From UBA3496 sp964558115 (GTDB lineage Bacteria; UBA8248): a DNA stretch of 64,000 nucleotides. A program made the position numbers and the translations under genes. The DNA lies in contig CAZLCI010000001.1 in assembly GCA_964558115.1 (NCBI GenBank), positions 1-64,000 on the forward strand, written 5' to 3'. Positions 1 to 8,100 of the stretch are shown piece by piece (position 1 is the first letter of the stretch; every line of letters starts with the position of its first letter). The notes beneath the pieces are model-generated. The model worked only from the letters and a program-made list of their open reading frames with translations, was not told the origin of the DNA and ran no database searches.

Positions 1-1
1 A

Positions 2-139
2 AGAGAATTTGGACATAATGTTTCTCGTGCTGGGGGTTATGAGGGTTTTGGAGGGGGTCAAGGTATAATGGTATTACCAAATCGTGTCTATGCGGCAGGC
101 TCTGATCATCGTAGAGATGGATGTGCAGCTGGTTTTTAG
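2..139 (+). CDS. gamma-glutamyltransferase, C-terminal end (5' truncated by window)
   Basis: This frame is open from the left edge to a TAG at 137-139 and encodes about 45 residues. The stretch GFGGGQGI followed by GSDHRRDGCAAGF matches the usual C-terminus of gamma-glutamyltranspeptidases, which end in GGGQ-(I/A) and then GxSDPRRDGxAxG. Members transfer or hydrolyse the gamma-glutamyl group of glutathione and related compounds and are normally exported and self-cleaved. The N-terminal part and the catalytic Thr lie outside the window. The next gene starts 13 bases after this stop, so the two may be co-transcribed. The identification rests on a short segment, but the match is characteristic. 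Confidence 0.75.
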   Translation, partial: REFGHNVSRAGGYEGFGGGQGIMVLPNRVYAAGSDHRRDGCAAGF

Positions 140-152
140 GAGTTTTTTCAAA

Positions 153-983
153 ATGAAATTCATTTTCATTTTTATTTCAATTCATTTTCTTCTTATATCG
201 TTTACAGAAAAAACATTTGCACGTTGTTTTGAAAAAGATTTAATTATTGAAAAAAAAATTTGGACTAAGAATCTTCTCGGAAATTTAGAAACTCGAGAAA
301 TTAAGATTCTTTTCCCAGATTTGTCTATTTCTCGTTTATATGCAGTTCGTTTATCAACAGCAAACTTCAGATCTCAGATTTATTTACAAAAGAATAAAGA
401 TTCAATGATAAATGCGTCAGAATTGGTAAAAAGATTAAATGCTACTATCATAATTAATGCCGGATTTTATAATCATAATTACCGCCCGATGGGTTTTTTT
501 AGAAGTGATAATAAAACGTATAACAGTCGAGTTTTATTTAAAGGTTCTCGTCGTTCATTACATTTTGGTGCTCTTTTGCATATAGATAAAAAGACAAATC
601 GTATTACGATTCATCATCGTGATTATTTTAAGAAGACTATTGCCGGAGATGTTTTGCAGGCAGGACCATATCTTTTTAAAAATGGAAAGCCGGTTAAAGG
701 ATTAAAAAAATATAGAGAGTATAATAGAGCAAACAGAAGGACGATAGTATCTATTTCAAAAGATGGGACGATCGTTATTCTTGTTAGTCAAGAAAATGAC
801 AGAGGTGTTTCTTGGTGTGAACTACAACAAATATTTGCTCATGAAAATGTAGGTTTTTCTGTTATAGATGCGATAAATCTTGATGGCGGTTCTAGCTCAC
901 AATTAAGTATTAATTCTGAAAAATTCAAAAAAAATATTTATGGCAGGTCTGTTCCTGCATTCATTGTTTTTTATAAAAGATAA
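153..983 (+). CDS. exported phosphodiester glycosidase (NAGPA/DUF2233) family protein
   Basis: The protein has about 276 residues and begins with a hydrophobic signal-like segment rich in Phe and Ile that ends near TFA. An earlier in-frame ATG at 84 overlaps the upstream gene and lacks a ribosome site. The ATG at 153 follows TAGGAG by a good distance and puts the signal peptide first, so I chose it. The body carries NAGFYNHNYRPMGFF, QAGPYLFKNG and NLDGGSSSQL, the conserved blocks of the NAGPA domain (N-acetylglucosamine-1-phosphodiester alpha-N-acetylglucosaminidase and bacterial relatives). These proteins act on glycosyl phosphodiesters or cell-wall glycans outside the cytoplasm. The substrate cannot be told from sequence. 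Confidence 0.8.
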   Translation: MKFIFIFISIHFLLISFTEKTFARCFEKDLIIEKKIWTKNLLGNLETREIKILFPDLSISRLYAVRLSTANFRSQIYLQKNKDSMINASELVKRLNATIIINAGFYNHNYRPMGFFRSDNKTYNSRVLFKGSRRSLHFGALLHIDKKTNRITIHHRDYFKKTIAGDVLQAGPYLFKNGKPVKGLKKYREYNRANRRTIVSISKDGTIVILVSQENDRGVSWCELQQIFAHENVGFSVIDAINLDGGSSSQLSINSEKFKKNIYGRSVPAFIVFYKR

Positions 984-1023
984 AATATTTTTTATGTTAG
1001 TTTAAAAAATCTGGAGTTTAAAA

Positions 1024-1809
1024 ATGGAGAATTTAAAAGGAAAAGTTGCTCTTATTTCAGCTGCGAGTAAAGGTTTAGGTAAAGCTTCTGCTTTAGAAAT
1101 AGCAAAAAAAGGGGCATCAGTAGCTATTTGTTCGAGGAATAAAGATGAAATCAATGAGGCCGCAGAAGAAATTCGCGATATTAGCGGATCTGAAACTTGG
1201 TGTTGTGTGTCAGATATGGGAACAAGAGAAGGAGTAGATAATTTTGTTTCCGGCGCTGCAAAACATTTTGGCGGAATAGATATTTTAGTTTCTAATGTTG
1301 GAGGTCCTCCTAGAGGATATTTTGATGAATTCGAAGATGATATTTGGATTTCTGCATTCGAAATTAATGTTTTAAGTGCAGTGCGCCTAGTTCGTGCAAC
1401 TTTGCCGCATATCAGAAATCGAGATTATGGTCGAATCATTTTCATTTTATCAAGTTCCGTTAGAGAACCTATAGAAGACTTGTTACTTTCAAATGTGATG
1501 CGTCCTGCCGTTGCGGGATTGTCTAAATCACTTTCAAAGTCACTTGGTTCAGAAAATATATTAGTAAATGTTGTTTGTCCTGGAACAATTCTTACGAATC
1601 GTCTTATTTCGGGAAGACAAAAAGCTGCTGAAAAAGAAGGAATTTCTTTGGAGGAAGCTTTGGAAAATTCTTCTGTAGGTATACCCTTAAAGCGCCATGG
1701 AGAACCTAAGGAATTTGGGTCGATGGTAGCATTTTTAGCCTCTCCTGATGCTAGTTATGTTACAGGCAGTGTTCTGTTGGTAGATGGTGGACGTCTCCAT
1801 GCAATCTAA
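1024..1809 (+). CDS. SDR-family oxidoreductase-like protein lacking the catalytic Tyr/Lys
   Basis: A Rossmann-fold short-chain dehydrogenase of 261 residues, close to the BKR-like subgroup of 3-oxoacyl-ACP reductases. The nucleotide motif at residues 11-19 reads ISAASKGLG, with Ala where the first Gly of the usual TGxxxGxG stands. The NVGG motif at 91-94 and the C-terminal VTGSVLLVDGG are normal. The catalytic YxxxK is replaced: the aligned segment reads SNVMR, so Tyr becomes Ser156 and Lys becomes Arg160. A conserved subgroup of SDRs with an imperfect catalytic tetrad is known, and this fits it. The protein may bind a nucleotide without ordinary ketoreductase chemistry. Start ATG follows CTGGAG. 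It lies 28 bases before uvrA on the same strand. Confidence 0.8.
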   Translation: MENLKGKVALISAASKGLGKASALEIAKKGASVAICSRNKDEINEAAEEIRDISGSETWCCVSDMGTREGVDNFVSGAAKHFGGIDILVSNVGGPPRGYFDEFEDDIWISAFEINVLSAVRLVRATLPHIRNRDYGRIIFILSSSVREPIEDLLLSNVMRPAVAGLSKSLSKSLGSENILVNVVCPGTILTNRLISGRQKAAEKEGISLEEALENSSVGIPLKRHGEPKEFGSMVAFLASPDASYVTGSVLLVDGGRLHAI

Positions 1810-1837
1810 GCAAACTTTGATGTAGAGGTTTTGAATA

Positions 1838-4630
1838 ATGAGCGATGAAATTATAATAAGAGGTGCTCGTGAACATAACCTCAAAAATATCTCTGTACAC
1901 TTGCCACGTGAAAAATTAATTGTTTTAACAGGGCCAAGTGGTTCAGGAAAATCTTCTCTTGCTTTTGATACGATTTACGCAGAGGGACATCGTCGATATG
2001 TCGAAAGTCTCTCTACATACGCAAGACAGTTTCTGGAGAGAATTGATAAACCTGACGTTGATTTTATAGATGGGATTAATCCTTCGATTTCTATAGAGCA
2101 GCATAATCCGGTCACTCATTCCAGATCTACGGTTGGTACTGCATCTGAAATTTATGATTATCTAAGACTATTGTTTTCAAAGGCGGCAGATCTGAGATGT
2201 CCTAGTTGTAAAAAGATTGTTTTGCAAGATACAGAGGATAGAATTATTAATAATCTTCTTTCAAAACATAAAAATTCTAGAGGTTTCATACTTTTTGAAA
2301 AAGCTATTAGTTCTATAGAGGAAATCAAGGAATATCTTTTGACAATTTTATCTAAGGGATATCTTCGTATCCTTGTGAATGAAGAAATTATTGAATTAGA
2401 TTCACTTGATTTACACGACACGTCTTTAGATATGAAAAGTATTTTCCCAAAAAAAAACAAGAATTTTCATGTTGTAGTAGATCGATTGGAATTCTCAGAA
2501 GAAAATAAATCTAGAATTACCGAATCAATTGAAATGGCTTTTTTGGAAGGAGATTCGTACGCACAAATTAAGATAGTTGATGGTCCTTTCCTTAGTTTTA
2601 GTAAAAGACTTGAATGTTGTGGAATCAGATTTGAATTACCTTTGCCAACTCTTTTTAGTTTCAATAATCCAAATGGAGCGTGTTCTGAATGTGGAGGTTT
2701 TGGAAATACTCTAGCATTAGATGAATCTTTGTTAATTCCAGATTCGAGTTTAACTTTAGCTCAAGGTGCGGTTCAGCCATGGAAAATGCCGCGTTATAGG
2801 GAAAGATTTGGGAAGCAACTTCTGGATTCATCAAAAAATGAAGGTTTGGATATATATAAACCATGGAAAGAACTCAGTAAAAAACATAAAAAAATGATTT
2901 TCAATGGTTCAAAAAGTTTGATGGGAATTAATTCTTTTTTTGAAAAATTAAAAAAAAGAAAATATAAGGTTTGGGTTAGGGTTTTAATTAGGAGATACCA
3001 AAGTCTCTATCGCTGTGTTAGTTGTGAGGGTAGTCGTCTCAAGAAAGAAGCACATTATTTTGAGGTGAATAAAAAAACGATAGGGGAAATTTGCGATATG
3101 TCTATTGTGGATTTGAAAACTTTTTTTGATAAATTGTCTAAAACAAATAGGAATACGGTTTTAACATCCGATCTTTTTAGACAAATTCAAGATAGAATAC
3201 AATTTTTACATGATATGGGGTTAGAATATTTAACCCTTTCAAGAGAAACAAAGACACTAAGTGGGGGGGAACACCAGAGAATTAATCTTGCCAAACAACT
3301 TGGTGCGAGTTTGACAGGAACTTTATATGTTTTAGATGAACCAACTATAGGCCTTCATCCGAGAGATAATCATCGTTTAATTAAAATTCTGAAAGGTCTT
3401 GTTGAGCAGGGAAATACAGTCTTGGTCGTAGAACATGATAGAGATGTTATTGAAGAATCTGACTATATTATTGATCTTGGTCCAGGAGCGGGAGAAAAAG
3501 GAGGAGAAATTATTTTTGATGGTTTTAAAAAAGAATTTCATAAGAATAAAAAATCAAAAACAGCGTTGTATCTTTCAAGAGATAAACAAATATCTGTTCA
3601 CAGAAATTCTAATCGTATAAAGACAAACAAAAAATTATCTCTATACGGCGCAGAAGAAAATAATCTTAAGAAAGTAGACTTACACATTCCAATGAGCAAA
3701 CTTATTTCAGTTACTGGCGTTTCGGGTTCTGGTAAAAGCAGTTTGATTCATGGAGTTCTCTATCCTGCTCTAACCCGTATATTAAAAAATTCTAATGACC
3801 AAGTGGGTCGGTTTAAGAGAATAGAGGGATATGAAAACATCAATGATGTTGTTTTGCTTGATCAGAGTCCTATAGGAAAAAGCCCAAGAAGTAATCCGGT
3901 TACCTATTTAAAAGCTTACGATATAATCCGTAAACTTTTTGCAGAAACAAAAAAAGCAAGAAGTTTAGGTTTTACTCCCGGGCATTTTTCTTTTAATTCG
4001 CCCGGGGGAAGATGTACTAGTTGTTCTGGTAGTGGAGTTCAGAAAATAGAGATGCATTTTATGGCAGATCTTTTTGTCACCTGTTCTGATTGTTTGGGCA
4101 AGAGATTTAGCTCCCACACTTTAGAAATAAGATATAAAGATTTAAACATTAATCAGGTTTTGCAATTAACAGTAGATGAGGCTATTGTTTTTTTTCACAA
4201 TATTAGTTCGATTGTAAAAAAACTTTATATTTTGAGGGATGTAGGATTAGGTTATTTGCGGATCGGTCAGCCAGTTAATACTTTGTCTGGTGGAGAGGCG
4301 CAGCGCTTAAAAATTGCAGGTCAACTCTCTTCTAAGCCTCCTAATGATATTTTATATTTAATGGATGAACCTACTACTGGACTTCATTTTCAAGATATCG
4401 AATGTTTAATAAAAGTTTTATATAAACTTGTTTCTTTAGGAAATACAGTTGTTGTTATTGAGCATAATTTAGATATGATAAGTCGTTCGGATTGGGTAAT
4501 AGATTTAGGACCAGAAGGCGGAGGAAATGGGGGCTGTATTATTGCACAAGGGACACCAGAGGAAATACAGCAAAATAAGTTATCTAAGACAGGTTTTTTC
4601 TTGAAAGAGTTTTTGAAGAACGTTTCTTAA
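1838..4630 (+). CDS. uvrA: UvrABC excinuclease ATPase subunit A
   Basis: At 930 residues this is full length for UvrA, the damage-sensing ABC-type ATPase of nucleotide excision repair. It has two ATPase halves: Walker A GPSGSGKS at 32-39 and GVSGSGKS near 627, with LSGGEHQR and LSGGEAQR signatures and two LDEPTIGLHP/MDEPTTGLH-type Walker B regions. The second zinc module is intact (C726, C729, C749, C752). In the first module the C-terminal pair C282/C285 is present, but the N-terminal CxxC is altered to Leu-Glu-Cys-Cys (C260, C261), so one ligand is displaced. uvrA is often SOS-regulated, and lexA lies 1 kb away, but I see no copy of the lexA operator in front of uvrA. Confidence 0.97.
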   Translation: MSDEIIIRGAREHNLKNISVHLPREKLIVLTGPSGSGKSSLAFDTIYAEGHRRYVESLSTYARQFLERIDKPDVDFIDGINPSISIEQHNPVTHSRSTVGTASEIYDYLRLLFSKAADLRCPSCKKIVLQDTEDRIINNLLSKHKNSRGFILFEKAISSIEEIKEYLLTILSKGYLRILVNEEIIELDSLDLHDTSLDMKSIFPKKNKNFHVVVDRLEFSEENKSRITESIEMAFLEGDSYAQIKIVDGPFLSFSKRLECCGIRFELPLPTLFSFNNPNGACSECGGFGNTLALDESLLIPDSSLTLAQGAVQPWKMPRYRERFGKQLLDSSKNEGLDIYKPWKELSKKHKKMIFNGSKSLMGINSFFEKLKKRKYKVWVRVLIRRYQSLYRCVSCEGSRLKKEAHYFEVNKKTIGEICDMSIVDLKTFFDKLSKTNRNTVLTSDLFRQIQDRIQFLHDMGLEYLTLSRETKTLSGGEHQRINLAKQLGASLTGTLYVLDEPTIGLHPRDNHRLIKILKGLVEQGNTVLVVEHDRDVIEESDYIIDLGPGAGEKGGEIIFDGFKKEFHKNKKSKTALYLSRDKQISVHRNSNRIKTNKKLSLYGAEENNLKKVDLHIPMSKLISVTGVSGSGKSSLIHGVLYPALTRILKNSNDQVGRFKRIEGYENINDVVLLDQSPIGKSPRSNPVTYLKAYDIIRKLFAETKKARSLGFTPGHFSFNSPGGRCTSCSGSGVQKIEMHFMADLFVTCSDCLGKRFSSHTLEIRYKDLNINQVLQLTVDEAIVFFHNISSIVKKLYILRDVGLGYLRIGQPVNTLSGGEAQRLKIAGQLSSKPPNDILYLMDEPTTGLHFQDIECLIKVLYKLVSLGNTVVVIEHNLDMISRSDWVIDLGPEGGGNGGCIIAQGTPEEIQQNKLSKTGFFLKEFLKNVS

Positions 4631-4653
4631 AAAGTAAATTTCAGGAGGTTATA

Positions 4654-5577
4654 ATTAGTCATTTAACGTTAGGTTTTATTTATTCAAGCGGTGCACTTTT
4701 TGCGTGGGCTGCTCTTTCTTTTTTTATAAGATTGTCGATGCAAAAAGCTCCTTTATTAAAAGTAGCTGCACTTGCTTCTACTTTTAACGGAATTTTTGTT
4801 ACGATTTTATTCTTCTTTACTTTTTCTTTAGATAGTTTGATTTATTCTTCTATCACAACTTATGTATTAATAGTTGTTACTGGCTTTATGATGATTGCTC
4901 TTTCAAGGCTTTCATATTATTACGCGATTGGACAAATAGGACCTAGCAGAACAATCCCGATTGCTGCTAGTACTCCAGCAGTCAGTGCTTATTTAGCTTC
5001 CCTTTTTTTGGAAGAACCCATTACTTTCAAAATGTTGTTAGGACTTGCTGTTTTGATGGTAGGAGTAATTTATGTAGTTCGTTCCTCGGTTTCTCTTCAA
5101 GATACTGCAGATTTGAAATCAAAAAAAAGAATCTTGTTAGGGTACTTGTCTGCTGGAGCTACAACATTGAATTGGAGTTTGTGTGGCACAATGTTGAAGG
5201 CTATATCAAAAGATCTTCCTCCAGAGTACGGTCCTTTTGCTACTTCGATGTTCGTAATAAATATAGGTTGTCTATTTGCTTGGTTGTTGTATGTTTTTTT
5301 CAAACCTAAGGAAAAAAATAAAAGAATATTTCCCAAAAAAAATTGGAAATGGTTAATTTGTGCTGCTGTGTGTCAGACGATAGCGATTCCATGTTATACG
5401 AATGCTTTATCTTATACTTTAGTTGTGAATGTTTCTTCTATAACTGCTCTACAACCTCTAGTCGTAATTTTAGTTTCTAAGATCTTTCTGGATCAAATTG
5501 AAAAGATTAATTTGAAGTTAATAGCAGGAGCATTAATGTCTGTGATCGGAACTATTTTAATTCTTTTATCGTTCTAA
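4654..5577 (+). CDS. EamA/DMT-family transporter, apparent ATT start
   Basis: A membrane protein of about 307 residues with ten predicted hydrophobic segments in two repeats, typical of EamA (drug/metabolite) exporters. TTG or ATG starts at 4732 and 4738 would delete the first helix and have no ribosome site. Upstream in the same frame an uninterrupted stretch encodes LTLGFIYSSGALFAW, a good first helix. A perfect AGGAGG at 4643-4648 sits five bases before an ATT at 4654. I therefore infer an AUU start, a rare initiator known for infC. A base error turning ATG into ATT is the alternative. The substrate is unknown. It is convergent with lexA, 16 bases away. Confidence 0.75.
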   Translation: MSHLTLGFIYSSGALFAWAALSFFIRLSMQKAPLLKVAALASTFNGIFVTILFFFTFSLDSLIYSSITTYVLIVVTGFMMIALSRLSYYYAIGQIGPSRTIPIAASTPAVSAYLASLFLEEPITFKMLLGLAVLMVGVIYVVRSSVSLQDTADLKSKKRILLGYLSAGATTLNWSLCGTMLKAISKDLPPEYGPFATSMFVINIGCLFAWLLYVFFKPKEKNKRIFPKKNWKWLICAAVCQTIAIPCYTNALSYTLVVNVSSITALQPLVVILVSKIFLDQIEKINLKLIAGALMSVIGTILILLSF

Positions 5578-5593
5578 ATTTTTTAAAAGTAGA

Positions 5594-6217
5594 TTAATAT
5601 CTTCTTAGTACTCCTACTACAACCCCCTGTATACGAAGACGTTCTTCTTCAATCATAATAGGTTCCATCGAAGAATTTGATGGTTGTAAACGAACCCATC
5701 CGTTGGATTCATAGTAGAGTTTCTTAAGGGTAGCACTTAGATTGTCTACAAGCGCAACTACGGTTTCTCCATTTTGTGCGGTTTGTCTTTGCTCCACAAT
5801 TACGTAGTCCTCATCCTGGATATGATCTTCTATCATGGAATTTCCTTTGACCTTTAAAACATAAAGATTATTTTTTTCTGATGCCCATGGAAGAGGAATT
5901 GTTTCAGTTTCTTCTATTGCTTCCAAGAGTCCACCAGCAGCAATTACACCTCGAAGTGGCAATTCTGTTGTGTGTTCTTCAGGAAAAGTATTTTCTATCT
6001 GAAGTACTTCAGGGATTAATTCAATTGCTCGGCTTTTATTCCAACTTCTTTTAATCATTCCTTTTTGTGCAAGATTTTGAAGATGTTTATGAACCGTTGC
6101 TGGTGAAGTAAGATTAAAATTTTCACCTATTTCTACAATACTAGGCGCGTATCCTTGCTCTTCTATAAAATTTTTAATGTAGTCGTATATTTGACGTTGT
6201 CTTTTAGTTAAAAACAT
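5594..6217 (-). CDS. lexA: LexA repressor, SOS regulator with self-cleaving peptidase domain
   Basis: The protein has 207 residues. An N-terminal winged helix (about 1-65) carries TSPATVHKHLQNLAQKGMI, the DNA-reading helix. The S24 peptidase domain has the Ala94-Gly95 cleavage site in VIAAGG, the nucleophile Ser127 in KGNSM and the general base Lys165 in ATLKKL. On DNA damage, RecA filaments stimulate self-cleavage and relieve repression. The start ATG follows TAGGAG by six bases. The promoter region just upstream contains an inverted repeat that overlaps a TTGACA -35 box, as expected of autoregulation. Neighbours give no further hint. Confidence 0.96.
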   Translation of the reverse strand: MFLTKRQRQIYDYIKNFIEEQGYAPSIVEIGENFNLTSPATVHKHLQNLAQKGMIKRSWNKSRAIELIPEVLQIENTFPEEHTTELPLRGVIAAGGLLEAIEETETIPLPWASEKNNLYVLKVKGNSMIEDHIQDEDYVIVEQRQTAQNGETVVALVDNLSATLKKLYYESNGWVRLQPSNSSMEPIMIEEERLRIQGVVVGVLRRY

Positions 6218-6259
6218 ACTTGTCTCCTATAAAGCGAAAATAATACGATTACAATACAA

Positions 6260-6283
6260 ACAAATAACGAATACATTTGTCAA
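6260..6283 (-). promoter_or_regulatory. lexA promoter -35 with candidate LexA operator
   Basis: An inverted repeat ACAAAT-N9-ATTTGT spans 6260-6280. Read on the minus strand, a perfect TTGACA (6278-6283) overlaps its first arm, and the palindrome fills the spacer toward a weak -10 about 18 bases on. The lexA start is 43 bases beyond the repeat. A dyad in this position is where an autoregulated lexA operator sits. The sequence differs from the E. coli (CTGT-N8-ACAG) and Firmicute (GAAC-N4-GTTC) boxes, and LexA boxes are known to vary between phyla. It also lies in the divergent promoter region of the ThDP enzyme gene. Confidence 0.5.
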
Positions 6284-6397
6284 GTATTTATTTCATTTTT
6301 TTTTTTGTAAGTTGAGAAAAAAACTAATTATTCTTAAAATTAGATCCAATCAATAATCTTAAAATTTAAATTCTAGTTTTTGGGAGATTTTGAATTC

Positions 6398-8074
6398 ATG
6401 GCCAAAATAACAGCAGGACATGCAGTAATTGAAGCTCTAGTTGAATTAAAAGTAAAGCATGTAATAGGGATGGCAGGTTCTTGTATGATTGAAATTCTTG
6501 ACGGCATGTATGGTAGAGAAGATATTCATTTTCTTACTGTCCGTCATGAACAATCAGCAGCACTTATGGCAGATGCTTATTCACGTTTAACAAGAAAGCC
6601 AAGTGTTTGTATGGCAACCAATGGTCCAGGTGCAACAAATTTAGTTACAGGAGTAGCACATGCACAAGGTGCACAGAGTCCTGTTATTGTTATTACTGGT
6701 GCACCAATGATGAAAGATACATTTAGAGATTCCACGCAAGAACTAGACCAAATAGCCATGTTTAAACCGATGGTAAAATGGTCAGTTCAGGCAAGAAGGC
6801 CAGATAGGATTGGCGAAATTATCCAAGAGGCATATATGATGTCTATTTCTGGTGTTCCTGGCCCTGTTCACGTGGATCTTCCAAGAGATGTTATGAATGA
6901 ATTGGTGGATTTTGAACCTTCAGAAGATCTTTGGCAAGTGAACAGACCAAATCATGCCCCTGATCCTAGTCTTATAAATAATGCCGCTAGTCTTCTAAAT
7001 CAATCAAAAAAGCCTGTTATTATTGCAGGGGGCGGGGTTCTATGGTCAGCAGCTAGCGAGAAGTTAGTGGCTCTTGCTGAGTCTCTTGATGCTGTTATCA
7101 TGACTTCTACTGGGAGAGATGATGTTGTTGATAATAGACATCCTCTTTTCTTAGGTTCTATAGGCAGAGGAACCATTCCTGAGGCAAGACAACTATTTGA
7201 AGAATCTGATCTTGTTTTGGCAATTGGTACTCGATTAGCACATTCTAGTACTTTTCTTAAATCCGAATTTATTCCTAAAAACTCAAAACTTATTCATATT
7301 GCCGTTGACCAAAGTGTGATTGGAAGAAACTTTAAAACAGATATAGGGATTTGTTCTGATGCTTCGTTAGCTATAGATGGATTAAATACATGTTTAGGAC
7401 AGGAAAATAATTCTCGTCCAGATTGGAGAAGAAGAGCAGAAGAAGTAAAAAATAATCAGGAAGTTCATAGAACTAATGCTTTTGAACTCAATGCGAAACC
7501 TATAGATCCCAGAAGGGCACACATGGCCTTATCAAAGGTTTTGGAACCAGGAACTATTTTAACAAATGATGCTGGAAGCGCAGCTGGTTATATATACGAA
7601 TATCAGAGATTTGATAGACCTCATAGTTTTATCTCTCCACAGGATCTTGCTGCAATTGGAGTAGGTTATCCACTTGGACTTGGTGCAAAACTTGCGTGTC
7701 CTGATCGACCAGTTGTTACTATTAGTGGAGACGGTGCTTTTTTGTGTAATGGTTCTGAAATTGAAACAGCTATTCGTGAGGGTCTAAATACGGTTTGTGT
7801 AGTTTTAAACAATTTTAATCTTGGTTCTGAAAGGGCCTATCAAAAACATTTTTACGATGGTCGTTATGTTGCCGATCAAATAGGGAATCCGCGTTTTGAT
7901 GATTATGCACGCTCTTTTGGTGCAAAAGGATATCGTGTTGAAGATGTACAAGATCTTGAAGATACATATAGTGAAGCTTTGAAACAGGATGCTCCTGTAA
8001 TCGTAGAAGTTATTGTAGATCAAGATGTTTTTCCAGGTCCAAGAAGAAAAGATGCTGTTAAGAACAAAAAGTAA
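6398..8074 (+). CDS. thiamine diphosphate-dependent enzyme, acetolactate synthase-like
   Basis: The protein is 558 residues from the ATG at 6398; a TTG six codons earlier is less likely. It has the three domains of the acetolactate synthase/glyoxylate carboligase/sulfoacetaldehyde acetyltransferase family. The ThDP-activating Glu51 lies in RHEQSAA, ATNGPGATN follows, the central FAD/nucleotide-type domain covers about 190-330, and the cofactor motif starts with GDGAF at 444 and ends in NN near 470. Such enzymes decarboxylate a 2-oxo acid and transfer the carbanion. No regulatory subunit follows and no ilv genes are nearby, so a catabolic role is more likely than branched-chain amino acid synthesis. 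The exact substrate is unresolved. Confidence 0.85.
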   Translation: MAKITAGHAVIEALVELKVKHVIGMAGSCMIEILDGMYGREDIHFLTVRHEQSAALMADAYSRLTRKPSVCMATNGPGATNLVTGVAHAQGAQSPVIVITGAPMMKDTFRDSTQELDQIAMFKPMVKWSVQARRPDRIGEIIQEAYMMSISGVPGPVHVDLPRDVMNELVDFEPSEDLWQVNRPNHAPDPSLINNAASLLNQSKKPVIIAGGGVLWSAASEKLVALAESLDAVIMTSTGRDDVVDNRHPLFLGSIGRGTIPEARQLFEESDLVLAIGTRLAHSSTFLKSEFIPKNSKLIHIAVDQSVIGRNFKTDIGICSDASLAIDGLNTCLGQENNSRPDWRRRAEEVKNNQEVHRTNAFELNAKPIDPRRAHMALSKVLEPGTILTNDAGSAAGYIYEYQRFDRPHSFISPQDLAAIGVGYPLGLGAKLACPDRPVVTISGDGAFLCNGSEIETAIREGLNTVCVVLNNFNLGSERAYQKHFYDGRYVADQIGNPRFDDYARSFGAKGYRVEDVQDLEDTYSEALKQDAPVIVEVIVDQDVFPGPRRKDAVKNKK

Positions 8075-8100
8075 TTTTACCTAAATTTTATGTATAGTTT

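Noticed and set aside
84..152. Long N-terminal form of the NAGPA-type protein from the ATG at 84
   Set aside because: It overlaps the gamma-glutamyltransferase end and hides the signal peptide that starts at 153 after a good ribosome site.
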